This document shows positions 23,000 to 39,385 of a DNA stretch of 64,000 nt, piece after piece (the first letter of the stretch is position 1; the number at the start of each line of letters is the position of its first letter). Location of the stretch: assembly GCA_965153455.1 (NCBI GenBank), contig OZ234494.1, forward strand, positions 3,844,001 to 3,908,000. The letters are read 5' to 3'. The notes under the pieces were generated by a model. The model was not told the origin of the DNA and did no database searches. It saw only the letters and a program-made list of their open reading frames with translations. The translations under genes were made by a program, and so were the position numbers. This stretch comes from Sphagnum compactum (taxonomy: Eukaryota > Bryophyta > Sphagnopsida > Sphagnales).

Positions 23000-24780
23000 G
23001 AAATAAACATTTCATTTTTTTAATTTAAAAATCACTCTAAATTCAATAACTTTTGCCATTTTAATCTGAAAATAGTAGAACCTCCGATGTGCACACCACC
23101 TTGTGAAGAGGTTCCCACTTTTCCAAGGCAAAAGTGAAGCAAAGGACCCCACAATTGGGGAGGGTTATTGCATGATCACATCCAAACAAATAAACACACG
23201 TCTTAATATAAAGATTTGTGGAAGTGCTTAGTCAAGACACAAGTGCAATAAGTTGAAGTGCACCAAACACTTGTCACACAAATGATTAAATCACATTTCA
23301 ACACATGGTTGTGAAATGTACATAAACTAGAACATATGGTACTCAAGCTACTTTGGATATTCACCCTTTTATGTCTTATAGCTCTTCCTTTATTTCAATT
23401 ATCATTCCCTTCTTGAAGGTTTCACTATTATCCAATCATCCATTAACATTCGCTAAGGGGATCCGTTAGGTGAACTTTTTTTCACCTTGGCTTATTTTCG
23501 AGCTTTGCACAATTCAACTAGCCTTTTTTTTTTTTTTTCCGCTCTTGCTTGTACCTTTTTTGTGATAACACTCATATCATTAAGCATGCCTTTATGGTTC
23601 ATCATCCTTTCATTCATTTTATTGTCAAGTTAAGTTTGATGAAATTTGTTTATGAAAATGTTGTGGCTTTTGTTTATGTGCTTGAGCATTTGGGATTTTG
23701 AGGTGAAAGATGAAGTTGAAACAAAATTAGTTTGTTTAAACAAACATGTTTTTTTTTGCATTTATGATGACTTTTGTTGTTCTTTTGTTATAAGGTTCAA
23801 CTTTGATAATGTTTAAATCCATCGAAATTAAAAGTATGCATATAAGGTAAGGTTTTTTCAAAATAAAATAATTCTTTTGTTTGAAAATATTATCTTGAAT
23901 AAAAAAGCATGCACATGTGATATTATATAATTTTATTAAGATGCTAATAATTGTGTCATTGAATGTGTTGTTTGTTATGTAATAATCCAAACCAATACAT
24001 GCAAAAAAATTCAAAACAAAAAAAATGAAATAACAAACCAAATATATATTCCAAATATGTGATGCATTTTATTTTGAAAACCGTGCCATTGTATGCAATG
24101 TAACCAATTGCAATTTAATTTGTATCAATATTATGTGTGTTGCATTTTAATGATAAGTAAATCTTAATAATGACAATGTGGTCGTAAATTAATTTTATTT
24201 AAGTTGAAAAGATGAATTGTTAGATATCTTTTGCATTAAAATGTTATGTATATGTTATTGATCTCATTTCACATGTGACATTGAATATCATAATATGGCA
24301 TATTTGAAACAAAAAAGGTGGAATGAAAAAATAATGGCTCAAGCTCCATTTCAACAAATTTATATATATACATTTATGGAAACATAATGTTTAAATGATA
24401 ACATTTAATTGTTGTGGTTCATCATATTTGTGATGGCCTTTTGTTTAGACAAAGAGAAACCTTTGTTATAAATAACTTGCGCAATATATTTAAATTTATA
24501 ATCAAATTATATTTCAATTAAAAATGCATTTTAAAAAATGTTCTTGGAATCTTCTTTCAACCTTAAATGTCAATGCATGCATTTTTAGATCCATTTCATG
24601 TTTATAAATAGTGATGGAATGCATTTTGAACTATCTATCATATTTTGAATAATGATAATGTGTGTGCAAGGTTTACACATTTGAACTATAAGTTGCAATG
24701 TACTTGTTTAGTACTATTAAAATCAACTACCATACAATTACATTGGAGCCCATAACAAAACATCTAGTTGCAATTGCAAA
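23000..24780. other. AT-rich intergenic DNA
   Basis: AT-rich, with a T-run at 23526-23538 and only short frames (for example 101 codons on the minus strand at 23736-24041, composed of AT-rich codons, judged spurious). No gene seen. Confidence 0.55.
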
Positions 24781-24789
24781 GGATATCAA

Positions 24790-24935
24790 CAAACTTTGTT
24801 TGTCAATGGATTAATGAAAAATCACACAAACATTAAGTTCATTGATGGATTCAAATGAAAAGTAATGTAACATTAGGTTTGTCAATGGATGAATAAGCAA
24901 TCACACGAACATTAAGTTCGTCAATGGATAAACCT
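24790..24935. repeat. 40-bp tandem repeat, about 3.5 copies
   Basis: The motif GTT(T/C)GTCAATGGAT or a close variant begins at 24798, 24838, 24878 and 24918, exactly 40 bp apart. Shared blocks include AATCACAC(A/G)AACATTAAGTTC. Confidence 0.75.
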
Positions 24936-25075
24936 ACTTATTAATTATTTCATAGTAGTCACTTATTTGCCATCAAATTTTATAACTTTGAAACAATTAC
25001 ATCACAAACTCATTAGCTTCATCAATGTGTTCCAAGTTCACATGAAATATATTATTTCATGGGTATGATGCATCT

Positions 25076-25129
25076 ATAAGTAGGATGAAATATTTTCAAC
25101 AACCATTGAAAATATTTCATCCTACTTAT
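25076..25129. repeat. Perfect inverted repeat, 24-bp arms and 6-nt loop
   Basis: Left arm 25076-25099 starts ATAAGTAGGATGAAATATTT. Right arm 25106-25129 is its exact reverse complement, with loop CAACCA. A second palindrome, CATGAAATA-TAT-TATTTCATG, lies at 25041-25061. A cruciform or foldback RNA could form from either strand. Confidence 0.9.
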
Positions 25130-25139
25130 GTGTGCATTA

Positions 25140-28100
25140 TACGTGTTTTAAATGCATGATTTCCAGTATCAAATTGTGGGATGTGAAGTTTGTGATGTAC
25201 GATGAACCCAATGGTTGCATCATAATTGCCAAAACATTATTATATTTCAAAAATATAATTATACTCAATGTGAGTTGTCACATAGTTGTCAATTAGTTGT
25301 AATCATTAATGTGGTTTTGCCACACCCACATTTGCCAAGGAGTTGCAATGAAAATCAATAGTAGTTGTAAACTTGTTGCATTGGAATTGCACAATCGAGT
25401 TGCATGAATTGCATACATATTTGGTTTCACATATAATGAATTTTGTCCGTTGTAATTCATACAATTCATTCAATAGCACTCATGTCATAAAAATATGTTA
25501 ATTTGTAATGAAGTTGCAAATGATCATTGCAATTCAAAATTCTAGTTGCAAGGCCAATTACAAATCACCCTATTTTCTCATAATGAAATCCTTGAAAATG
25601 GAAGGAAAATGAAAAAAATATGGCCTCGGAAAGTTGGTCATTCACATTGTGATATGAAATGTCGTATTCACCTAAAATTGATTAATAAATAACTAATAAC
25701 AATAACAATAGTAATAATATTTACTAAATTATTATTGTAATTAGTAATTAACCTAGGCTAACTATTTTGATATTTATTTTGATATTAATATTTCACTTGT
25801 TAGAACTCCTATTAACTAATAATAAATATTGAATGATAATAATAATAATACATATAAAAAATAATCAATAGGTATAATAAACCTTAGATACAATTGTAAT
25901 ATCACCTTACTATATTATGTATGTATTTTAAATATAATTTTGATATATTCAAGATATACATATATATTTTATGTATGACTGATATATTTTAATTTGCTCT
26001 AGATATTAACTATGCATGATGTTTTAATACGTCCATTAAACAAACCCCCATTGTACATTAAACCTAGACCTATGAATATTTTTGCATATTATAACATAGA
26101 TATACCTTTAATGTGTGCACAACAAACTATATTATATCTCTAGGGTTAAGCCTATGTCAAATTATTTACCAAATATTGGTTACTTTTGGAATTAATGACC
26201 CATATAAAAGCTTTCATAAATGAAAATAATGCTAGAAATCATTTAATTGAAAAATGAACAAGTCATTACTTGTAAAGTAGTCACAAAAGTGATTAGTAAA
26301 TTACAAAACTTACGTAGGTTAATTGCATGTAGTTGCAAATCAACTTGGGTTCTACCTTGCTATGCACTACCAATGATGATGAAATGACAAACAAAAAAGG
26401 GGTTTACATTTGAATTTTTAAAAAAAATTCAGATATATATAGGATTCAAATTGTACAAAATGCCATTCAATTATCATCCATAGGGAGATTTAATTTGCCA
26501 CCCATGTTTTTAATTCATTGAAAAATTGGAAGCGATTAGGGTGGATAAACATTAAATCAACTAAGCAAGTGGGGATTAAATGCTTGAATTAGGTATTTAA
26601 AAGAGAAGTTTTTATTGGAAACTATATTAATCTCAAAGAAAAAAATGTTAATTTCTTGAAATAATCTCAACATATTCAAATGAAATAACACATATTTACA
26701 TTTGTATGAAATTGGAAAGACACAAGATTCAAAAAAATATTTGAAAAGACACAAAGATTCCAAAAAACATTGAAAAAAAAAATTGTTTCTCTTTCGATAT
26801 TTTAAGATCCATAAGGACATTTTGAAGCATTACAATTTGAAAAATGTTTATTTTTTAAAATTTCCAGTTTGAAATTGACCTTTAATAAATTTGTAGTTTA
26901 GAATTGTCTTTTAATACAACTTACGACTATAGCCCATCCCACCTAAACCAGCTTCGATGATTGCATGTGACCATTAATTGCATGTTGTTGCAAATCAATT
27001 AATAATATTTTGACTTATTTTTATTAATATTTGTGACCTTAATCATTGTCTCTAAATTCTTGTAAGATAGTCGTTCCTTTTATTAAAGATTATAAAGGTC
27101 AAAATTCAAGTCCACTTCCATCCTAAGCTCACCTAACATTGGCATGGACCTTTTTCTTCTAACAATAGAGGTGTACACCCTTCCTTTTGAGTTTTCAAAA
27201 GGGAAGCTAATCATCTTCAAGAAAACATTTCAAAGAGTTTGCACAAGAATTTTCTTCCTAACATCAATTTTGAAATGTCTTCTAATCCTCATTGTGCTCA
27301 CCTTAAATCTTACACAAGCCTAAGTTCAATTGCTTAGTTTTCTATTCACCCTATGATCCTATCATTTCATAACCTGAAACATATCTTCTTCAACATTCCG
27401 CACTATGTTGTGCCTCCCCCATTCGATAGGTCATGGCCTAGCCCAATGCATTTGTGGCTACCCCATGGACTTGATGGGGATACACCTTTTGCAATATTTT
27501 CGTAGGGGAAAGCACAATACTACCCATGAAACAAAAACATTTTAATAATGGAATTTCTTACTAAAAATCTTGGACTTGATGTTTCACACAAACAAACACA
27601 TGTCCACATGTCACTTTCCCTTCATTTTTCATGTCAACAAGTTGATACCATATTCATTCCAAATGAAGTTTGCACTCTAATTAATGTCGTCATCATTGAT
27701 CACATGATGCGGTTGAGATTTCACACTTATGAGAGTAGATAATGGGGGGCAAGTTTTAGCACCCAAAACATAAGGATTCAAGTTGTTTCAAGACTTAAAA
27801 GACGGGGGACAAAGTGAATTAGTAATGTTTTTGACAAACTTGAAAAGTGGCTCATTCTTTGAAAGTTATACGATTTTCATCCTTACTACTATAGTAAACT
27901 TGGCAACTTCAACTTTACTAATTATATTATTTTCAAATATGAAATTTCAATTTTTGTTTTATTCAAAGATCCCTCTGTGAAGGAAAATATAAAATCTTCA
28001 AAAATATTCTATTTATTGAAATGATTTTGCAAAAAATCAATAGACAATGTTGAAGTAGCCAAGGTAGTACAGTATTCATTATCATGACAAAAAAATCATG

Positions 28101-28190
28101 TCAATTTTCAGAAATTATTAGTACCATTTCCACTTCGATAGCCAAGATATCAATTTCAGAACAAAAGGTAGGATGAAATGGAAATGATGT
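25140..28190. other. AT-rich intergenic DNA
   Basis: AT-rich sequence with many GTTGCAA/TTGCAACT words between 25260 and 25570 and again near 26330 and 26980, which suggests an old dispersed repeat. No gene, no conserved protein motif. Confidence 0.55.
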
Positions 28191-28500
28191 AGTGGATGAT
28201 AATACATACAATGAAGTGAAAATGATAACCACAGATGAAAAAGGTCAAATGCATTTTGGGAATTATGATGATGGATGAAAAAGGTCAAATGAATTTGGAA
28301 AAGATGATAATGAATGAAGGCAAAATATTTTGGGAATGATGATCATTGATGATGGACAATGAAGGCAAAGTAATATTTGGGAGTGAGGATAATGGATGAT
28401 AAAGGAAAATGAATTTTACAAATCCTCACAATACATGATGGCAGTAGGATGGATTGAAAATGATGATAACTGATGAAAAGCAAAATGAATTGGATATGAC
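28190..28500. repeat. Degenerate tandem repeat, unit about 45-55 bp
   Basis: Repeated GATGATAATGGATGA - AAGG(T/C)CAAA(T/A)TG - TTTTGGGAA blocks recur about six times with heavy divergence. The array lies about 0.7 kb downstream of the DDM1 stop codon. Confidence 0.65.
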
Positions 28501-29167
28501 AACAGTGGACAATATCATGTCACAATAAGCAGTTTTGCATATTGCTTTATAATGTAAAATTGTCAAACCCAACAAATAAAACACAAGAACTGCAGAAAGT
28601 ATTAAAGAGAATGTGGGATTCTAGCAGAAAATTGTTGCGCAAACACAAAAGCATTGAAGATTGTGTAAAACATCCAATACCCAACACCCAACACCCAGTA
28701 CCCGACACCGAACACCCAGAGATCAAATAGGTTCATAGTTTGACCAGCAGTGTAGTTGTTTCTTAGACAAAGTAGACATGGAGTGATTTGGACTCCAACT
28801 GGTAAGAGCCAACAAAATAACAAAGAATAATTGGAAATTGTTCATGCTAGCAAGTCAGACCACAGAGGAAGAATGCTGTCACTCTTGTGAGAAACCATAA
28901 ATCGGAAAAGTTTGCCAAAAAAAAGTACACCCAATTGGATGCCCATTCCTTCTGTGTGTGATCCTAGTAGCATCTGCCAATCCCACCTTCCTGGAAAGGT
29001 AAAGCCTGTAATGAACCCAAGCTTAAATGAATTCATGCTTGCCTCTCCAAGCCTAATCAGAAGTCTGAGACATATGTTGACTGATGAATAGTGAGTGAGC
29101 AGGTGCTGTAGCCTACATCTCTTGAAACTGATGTGCCCAACCTGACAAAGGTCTGGCTAGGAGAGAT

Positions 29168-34208
<5,041 letters not shown>

Positions 34209-34432
34209 CGCTACACCACCCACTGTGTTGAGTTGAAACTGCACACAGTTCAGTTGGGTGGGATGAGTGGGTGCGTGCGTGCGTGCTGAAACCTGAGAAA
34301 CACAGACACAAAACCCCAATTCAAAACCGCGCAACGAAGTAGCACCCAACAAATCCCGCCCAAACTGAGCAACTACTTCTGGTCATTCAAGCCCACTAAA
34401 CCCTAAACCCTAATGTTGTTTAGACTCTGGAA
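34209..34432 (-). promoter_or_regulatory. DDM1 leader/proximal promoter with telo-box
   Basis: The plus strand carries AAACCCTAAACCCTAA at 34398-34413, a double telo-box, about 190 bp upstream of the DDM1 ATG. Telo-boxes are common in promoters and leaders of plant genes expressed in dividing cells, which fits a replication-linked remodeller. A GT-rich (CGTG)n stretch lies at about 34270-34288. No TATA box assigned. Confidence 0.55.
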
Positions 34433-34677
34433 AATGCTCTGTTATGAAATTCTGCGGCAGAATTCTGTGCAAATGGTAGCTCTGCAATGAAATTCTGCAC
34501 TACATTTCTGTTCAAATGGGTAGGTTCTGCAAGAGAATTCTGTGCAAATGGGTAGCTCTCCAATGAAATTCTGCAATACAATTTCGTGCAAAATGGGTAG
34601 GCTCTGCAGTGTTGCAATAGAATTCTGTGCAGATGGGTAGTTCTGCAATGAAATTCTGCAATAGAATTCTGTTCATG
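34433..34677. repeat. Tandem repeat upstream of DDM1
   Basis: About five degenerate copies of a roughly 40-60 bp unit built from GAATTCTGTGCAAATGGGTAG and (C/T)GCAATGAAATTCTGCA blocks. It lies 225-470 bp upstream of the DDM1 start codon. Open frames on it are repeat artefacts. Confidence 0.85.
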
Positions 34678-34679
34678 CA

Positions 34680-36160
34680 AAGTTCATTTTTCGTATGGAA
34701 TTTAATTTGCTGTGTGAATCCAGCAAATGCACAGATTCTTCTGCCACAGATTGATTTCTGCCTTGTTCAAAAATACCACACAAGAGTTGACACCAAAATA
34801 AAATTTATACAACACGCACCTACCTATCAAATTTTGGTTACCAAATTCTTCTCTTGTTTTGATATGAAACCTTGCTTCAATTTCTATTACCATATCTAAT
34901 ATTCATGTAATCTAGTTATGAATAATCTCTTCAGCTCTACACAACAACTTCAAGGTGGTGGTGGTGGTGGTGGTGTGCAAAAACCTTCTCAATCAAACCA
35001 CTTTGTTTACTTCCAAACTTTGTTTTGTGAATCCACCAAGTGCACAGAAACAATAAAGAATGATTTTTCCTTGCACCAATTCCTTCAACATAAAAATAAA
35101 TTGGATTGTTCATACACACATAAGAATATTTGTCACATTCTTTTTCCAATACAATCGGTATTTTAAAAGTAAGCATAAAATAATAACAAAACTAATCATA
35201 AAAATATTATACATCTATCTATGAAGAAAGGTAGTTTGTTTTGTTTTCTTACACTAAGATCTTCCAAATCACATTGTTTCATGACGCACTCTTGATATCT
35301 TTGGAAAACTCTCGATGAGTAAAGGTGCACAAACTTGGTTTGAAACTGATTGGAACCATGATATGGAAGCTTTTCATTATTAAACCATTGTCTCAATGAA
35401 AACTAGATAAATTGAAACTGAAAAGTATACAAGAATTTCGGGGTGTTCTTGGTGATATTGGAAAGCTCTTAGCAAACTAGATTTAGTAGAGTTTATGTCA
35501 CAATTTCCAGAGCCAAGGTGTGAAAGATATTGATTTTTGTGTGGATTTTGTTGCTGAAAATTCAATCAAATTACAAAAATTGGGGTTGGAAGGAAAAATC
35601 AGTTGAACCTTCAATGTGTTCACAGTTGGGCCAATGGCACATGCTACAATAATTAAAGTTAGTAAAGTGTAACAAACATGGCATTGGAAGCCCATGTTTG
35701 TTGGATTCACAAGTTGTAACTTCAAACTTGGCACCAAAAATGTCTAAAGGGCCATGATAGGGGATGAAACTATTTTTTCGTCGTCAACTTGGCATGAAAT
35801 GAATTTGATGTCAAATTGTTCTACTTGGTGCATTTGTAAGTTTTTCTTCTATATCATGAATATGACCTCATTGGTGTGAAAGGAACATTTTTGTGTCGCT
35901 ATTTTTTGTTGCAATGGCATCTTTTTGAATAAAAAAGAGTTGGTTTACAGTTGTGGGTAAAACCATAGCATGGAAAACTTTTAAAATTGTGAAATTTGAG
36001 AATGTCTCTTACCATCACACAATTATTATACATGTGGTATTCCAAGGCTTTCTTCTGAAACTTGGTTGCAATTTGAATTAGAATCCTTAGAGTGTTGCAT
36101 CATGGCAACTGACTCGCTAGAGATGTTGACAATTGACATTTTGTATAAAAATTATCATTA
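34680..36160. other. Intergenic DNA between DDM1 and the tandem array
   Basis: AT-rich. Contains a short (GGT)n run at about 34954-34973. No gene seen; frames up to 82 codons have no recognisable domain. Confidence 0.55.
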
Positions 36161-36179
36161 TGTAAATGGAAAAGAATTC

Positions 36180-37895
36180 CATTATCTTTGGCCATTTGAT
36201 TGTGTTGGTGATCATGGTCTTGATGATTTTGATTATGTTTCCAATCATGGTTTTGGTCATCATCCTTATGATTTTAATGAATCAATCATTAACCCAAAAC
36301 ATTTGGTGGTTTTTGTGTTGTGATTCAACTTTTGATTATGATTATAGTAATCACCTTTATGATTATGGTTAACCAATGGTCCTTAAACCATCATATTCAA
36401 CTTCAAATCATGGTCTTGATGTTCTTGATTTTGCTTATGATCATGGTTTTGATTATCATCCTTTTGATTTTGCTTAAACAATGTTTAAATCATCATATTT
36501 GACGCGCTCCTCGGTCCCGGGGTGAACCCACTTGAGGGTTCACCAATGTGAAGTTGCGGAAAGTTGGGACCGAAAGGCACGCTCCTGGCTTCCAACTCTA
36601 GAAAGGGGTAGAGGGTCGAGTTGGGAGCCCAGGGATTAGACTAGGAAGAGGGACTAGCTTAGCTTGTGTGAATCTGCATCCACAAACCAACCACAAGAGG
36701 TTAGTTTAGCATTCGGGACACCCTTGGGTGTTGGGACAAGCCACGGGCACTTGGACACATAAGACCCACCACGGTCCGGACTCGGGGGAAGCCACCACCT
36801 TCCCCCATATAGTATTCTCTGCAGCTCGCCACGGAGGCTACATCCAAATGGCACATTTTGTTGGGACTCCCGAAATGGAGTCCCGAAACTATCCCGGCGG
36901 GACTCTCGGAACTTTGAATGGTCATAACTCTCAATTTCGAAGTCCGATTGTAACGAGGTCTAAACCGAAGTTGTAGCCCTCGTCAAGATCTTTCCAACGC
37001 CATGTCGCACTCCCTGAGACGACGTCGGGAAAGGGTCGATTCCCGACTTTTAGTGGTCGGGAGTCAAATTGCCAGTTTGACTCCCGGACCTTCTTTTGCC
37101 CATAACTTGGGCTGCAAATGTTCGAATGGCCAATGCGAGGCCATTTTCGATATCTACGTTTCAAGACCTTTCCAATGACACCAAGAACACCTCAATGCAA
37201 GGTGTTTTGGGCCTTGCTGTCGAGCTCTAAACATTCGGGAGTCCCTGAGGACTCCAAACCTCCAACTTTTCCAAGTGTTGGGCTTCACCCCCCACACTTG
37301 GCCAAAGTGGGGTTGCGACAATATTTAGCTTCAAATCATAGTCTTGGTGCTTTTAATTCTACTTATGATCATGGTCGTGGTCATCATTTTCTTGATTATG
37401 TATTAGTAGTCATGGTCTTGGTGCTTTTAATTCTACTTATGATCATGGTTGTGGTCATCATTTTCTTGATTATGTATTAGTAGTCTTGAGCCCAAACTAC
37501 ATATATATATTTTGGTTTTGGTATTCTTGATTTAATTTTGAATGGTTGCTTTGATCATCATCCTTTGGATTTTAGTGAAACCATTTATAAACTAAATTAT
37601 TCAACTTTAGATCTTGGTCTTGATGGTTTTTATTCTATCTATGATCATGATTATGGATTAATAGTCCTTAACCCTACACTACATGTGGGTTTCGTGATCT
37701 TGGTGTTCTTAATTTTACTTTGGATCATTATTCTAATCGTCATCCTTTTGATTTTAATGAAACAATTTATAAGCATTCATGGTTTTGGTTCTATTTATGA
37801 TCATGGCTATGGTCATCATCATATTGATTTTAGATTAATAGTCCTTAACCCTAAATTGAAAATGGTATTAATGGTCTTGATGTTCTAGATTAAGC
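36180..37895. repeat. Degenerate tandem array interrupted by a solo LTR
   Basis: Repeated words TATGATCATGGT, GGTCATCATCCTTTTGATTT and TAGTCCTTAACCC recur in a long array with units of about 120-150 bp and internal subrepeats. One clean local duplication of about 71-72 bp (GTCTTGGTGCTTTTAATTCT onward) lies at about 37341-37483. The array is split at 36500-37320 by an inserted LTR. Apparent proteins rich in His, Asp and Leu are translations of the repeat. Confidence 0.75.
36500..37320. mobile_element. Solo LTR (821 bp) with 5-bp target-site duplication
   Basis: GC-rich block with sharp borders in AT-rich repeat DNA. It begins TGACGCGCTCC and ends GGTTGCGACA (TG...CA). It is flanked on both sides by ATATT (36495-36499 and 37321-37325). 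This is the expected signature of an LTR-retrotransposon insertion reduced to one LTR by recombination. No second LTR, primer-binding site or polymerase domain is seen in the window. An internal palindrome GGTGAACCC-ACTTGA-GGGTTCACC is at about 36521-36544. Orientation is undecided: the minus strand starts TGTCGCAACCCC and has a TATA-like CTATATGG. Confidence 0.85.
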
Positions 37896-38560
37896 ATCCT
37901 ATTTAGGTTTTAGTCATGTTCCCCACGATTTTAATGAAGCAAAACCCAATGCCAAAATAATGTTAGTATTGCACATAGACATGTCAGCAAGGCTAACAAT
38001 CGTCTAAATGTTTCCAACATAAAATTTGGTTTGACCAATATAAAATTGAATAATTGAAAATAAAAGTCACAAAAGAAAACTAATGCACAATCCATGCCCC
38101 CTATGGAATGCACAAAGGGCCCAACAAAGAGGATATGAAAAATTGTTCAAAAAATCTAAATTGAACATTAATTAACAATCCCCAAATCTAGCATATCCAG
38201 CCCCTTTTTTTTTACTAGCAAAATTTCACCTAAAAATGAGGTGATTTTCAATAATTTCCATTACATAAAAAATTAGGGAGGAAAAAAAAGCAAAAATCCC
38301 CAAATTTCTATATTTGGTTTGCAGTGTGTAGCCATGAATATAATAAAAGGGTTAACTAGAGATTTGTACTCCATATCTGGTTATAGCCAGATTTGGCTAA
38401 ATATTCCTAAGGATGATCGCCATTTTTTCTACGTCTTAGTATGTGTGATCGCCATTAAACCCACATAAAGAAATTCCCAAAAAAAACACTGCTAACAACT
38501 CCAAAACTCTAAAACCCTGAAACCCTAAAAACCCATTAAAAAGCTTTCAGAAACCCTAAA
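37895..38560. other. Intergenic DNA upstream of the cyclophilin gene
   Basis: AT-rich. Near its end, AAACCCTA motifs occur (about 38522-38532 and 38551-38559), which may be telo-boxes in the cyclophilin promoter or leader. Confidence 0.5.
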
Positions 38561-38599
38561 TTGCTGTCGGAGGCATTCATGAGCTTGCGACAAAGCTCT

Positions 38600-39385
38600 G
38601 AATCCATTAGGGTTTCGAGTGTTCCTTGATCACAATCTGATTTGTTGCAGCGACACATCTCTCTCACTGTGCAGCCGTAATGCTGCCAAGATTGTTTTGT
38701 GCAGTAGCCTGGGAGCATTTTGATACACGTATCTTAAGTACTTGGAAGAAAGACGAAAGGCAGAGTACTGGACAGGCGGCTGTGGTTGTGGCAGAAGAGC
38801 AGGTAATGTGTCTTGAGAGCATGATGCACTTGTTGTTGTTGCGGTTGTGGATGTGCTTAGATATTGCCAAGGCTCAATTGCAATTTTTTTTTTGTTTGTT
38901 TGCCGGATTGCGCTTGAGTTTGAAGCCTTTTTTTCTTTGTGTATCAGAATTTTTTCAGCTTTGTTTTTGTTCTTTCAACATTCGAATTGCAAATTTTGTT
39001 CTTGTTGCTGCACGGGAAGAGATTGTGTTCTTGTTGCTGGATGTGAGGAGATTTTGCTCTTGTTGCTCTATGTGAAGAGATCGTGCTCTTATTGTTGCTC
39101 TATATGAAGAGATTGTGTTCTTCTTGTTGCTCTATGCAAGAGATAGAACTTGAAACTAGTTGCTGCACAATTGAAGGCTACTGAACATTCTCTTTGCGCT
39201 GAGATTGAGCTTTTGTTGTCAAATTCTGTTCATGTGATTTGTGAGTTTTTAGGGTTTCACTTGTTGCCAAATTGGCTGGGTTTTTTTCTGGTCTTCTGAA
39301 AGATAGATCCTTTTGCAGGCAAGAGTTTTTTGTTCAGGAACCGATTGCTGATTGAGAAGAAGAAGCTACAGCATTCAGAAATCAG
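38600..39385 (+). promoter_or_regulatory. Probable spliced 5' leader of the CYP18-1 gene
   Basis: A good donor, AGAGCAG-GTAATGTG (intron from 38802), and a good acceptor, TCCTTTTGCAG-GCAAG (exon from about 39320), suggest a leader intron of about 0.5 kb. The exon upstream has an ATG at 38680 opening a frame that, if the two sites are joined, would end after about 51 codons, before the main ATG. Transcript evidence would be needed to confirm the leader and the upstream frame. Confidence 0.4.
38998..39145. repeat. 30-33 bp tandem repeat in the leader intron
   Basis: Five imperfect copies of G(T/C)TCTTGTTGCTCTATGTGAAGAGATTGT-like units begin near 38998, 39028, 39056, 39085 and 39118, inside the inferred leader intron of the cyclophilin gene. 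Confidence 0.75.

Noticed and set aside
34209-34352. Longer DDM1 N-terminus from the ATG at 34352
   Set aside because: The extra 48 residues are unlike DDM1 proteins and overlap leader-like GT repeats; MDSDVP gives the family-typical length.
34420-34680. Minus-strand frames rich in Cys/His/Glu
   Set aside because: They are translations of the tandem repeat upstream of DDM1; phase changes between units.
36066-37888. Several plus-strand frames (Asp/His- or Leu/Ile-rich)
   Set aside because: Translations of the degenerate tandem array, open in more than one frame because the unit lacks stops; no start or splice logic.
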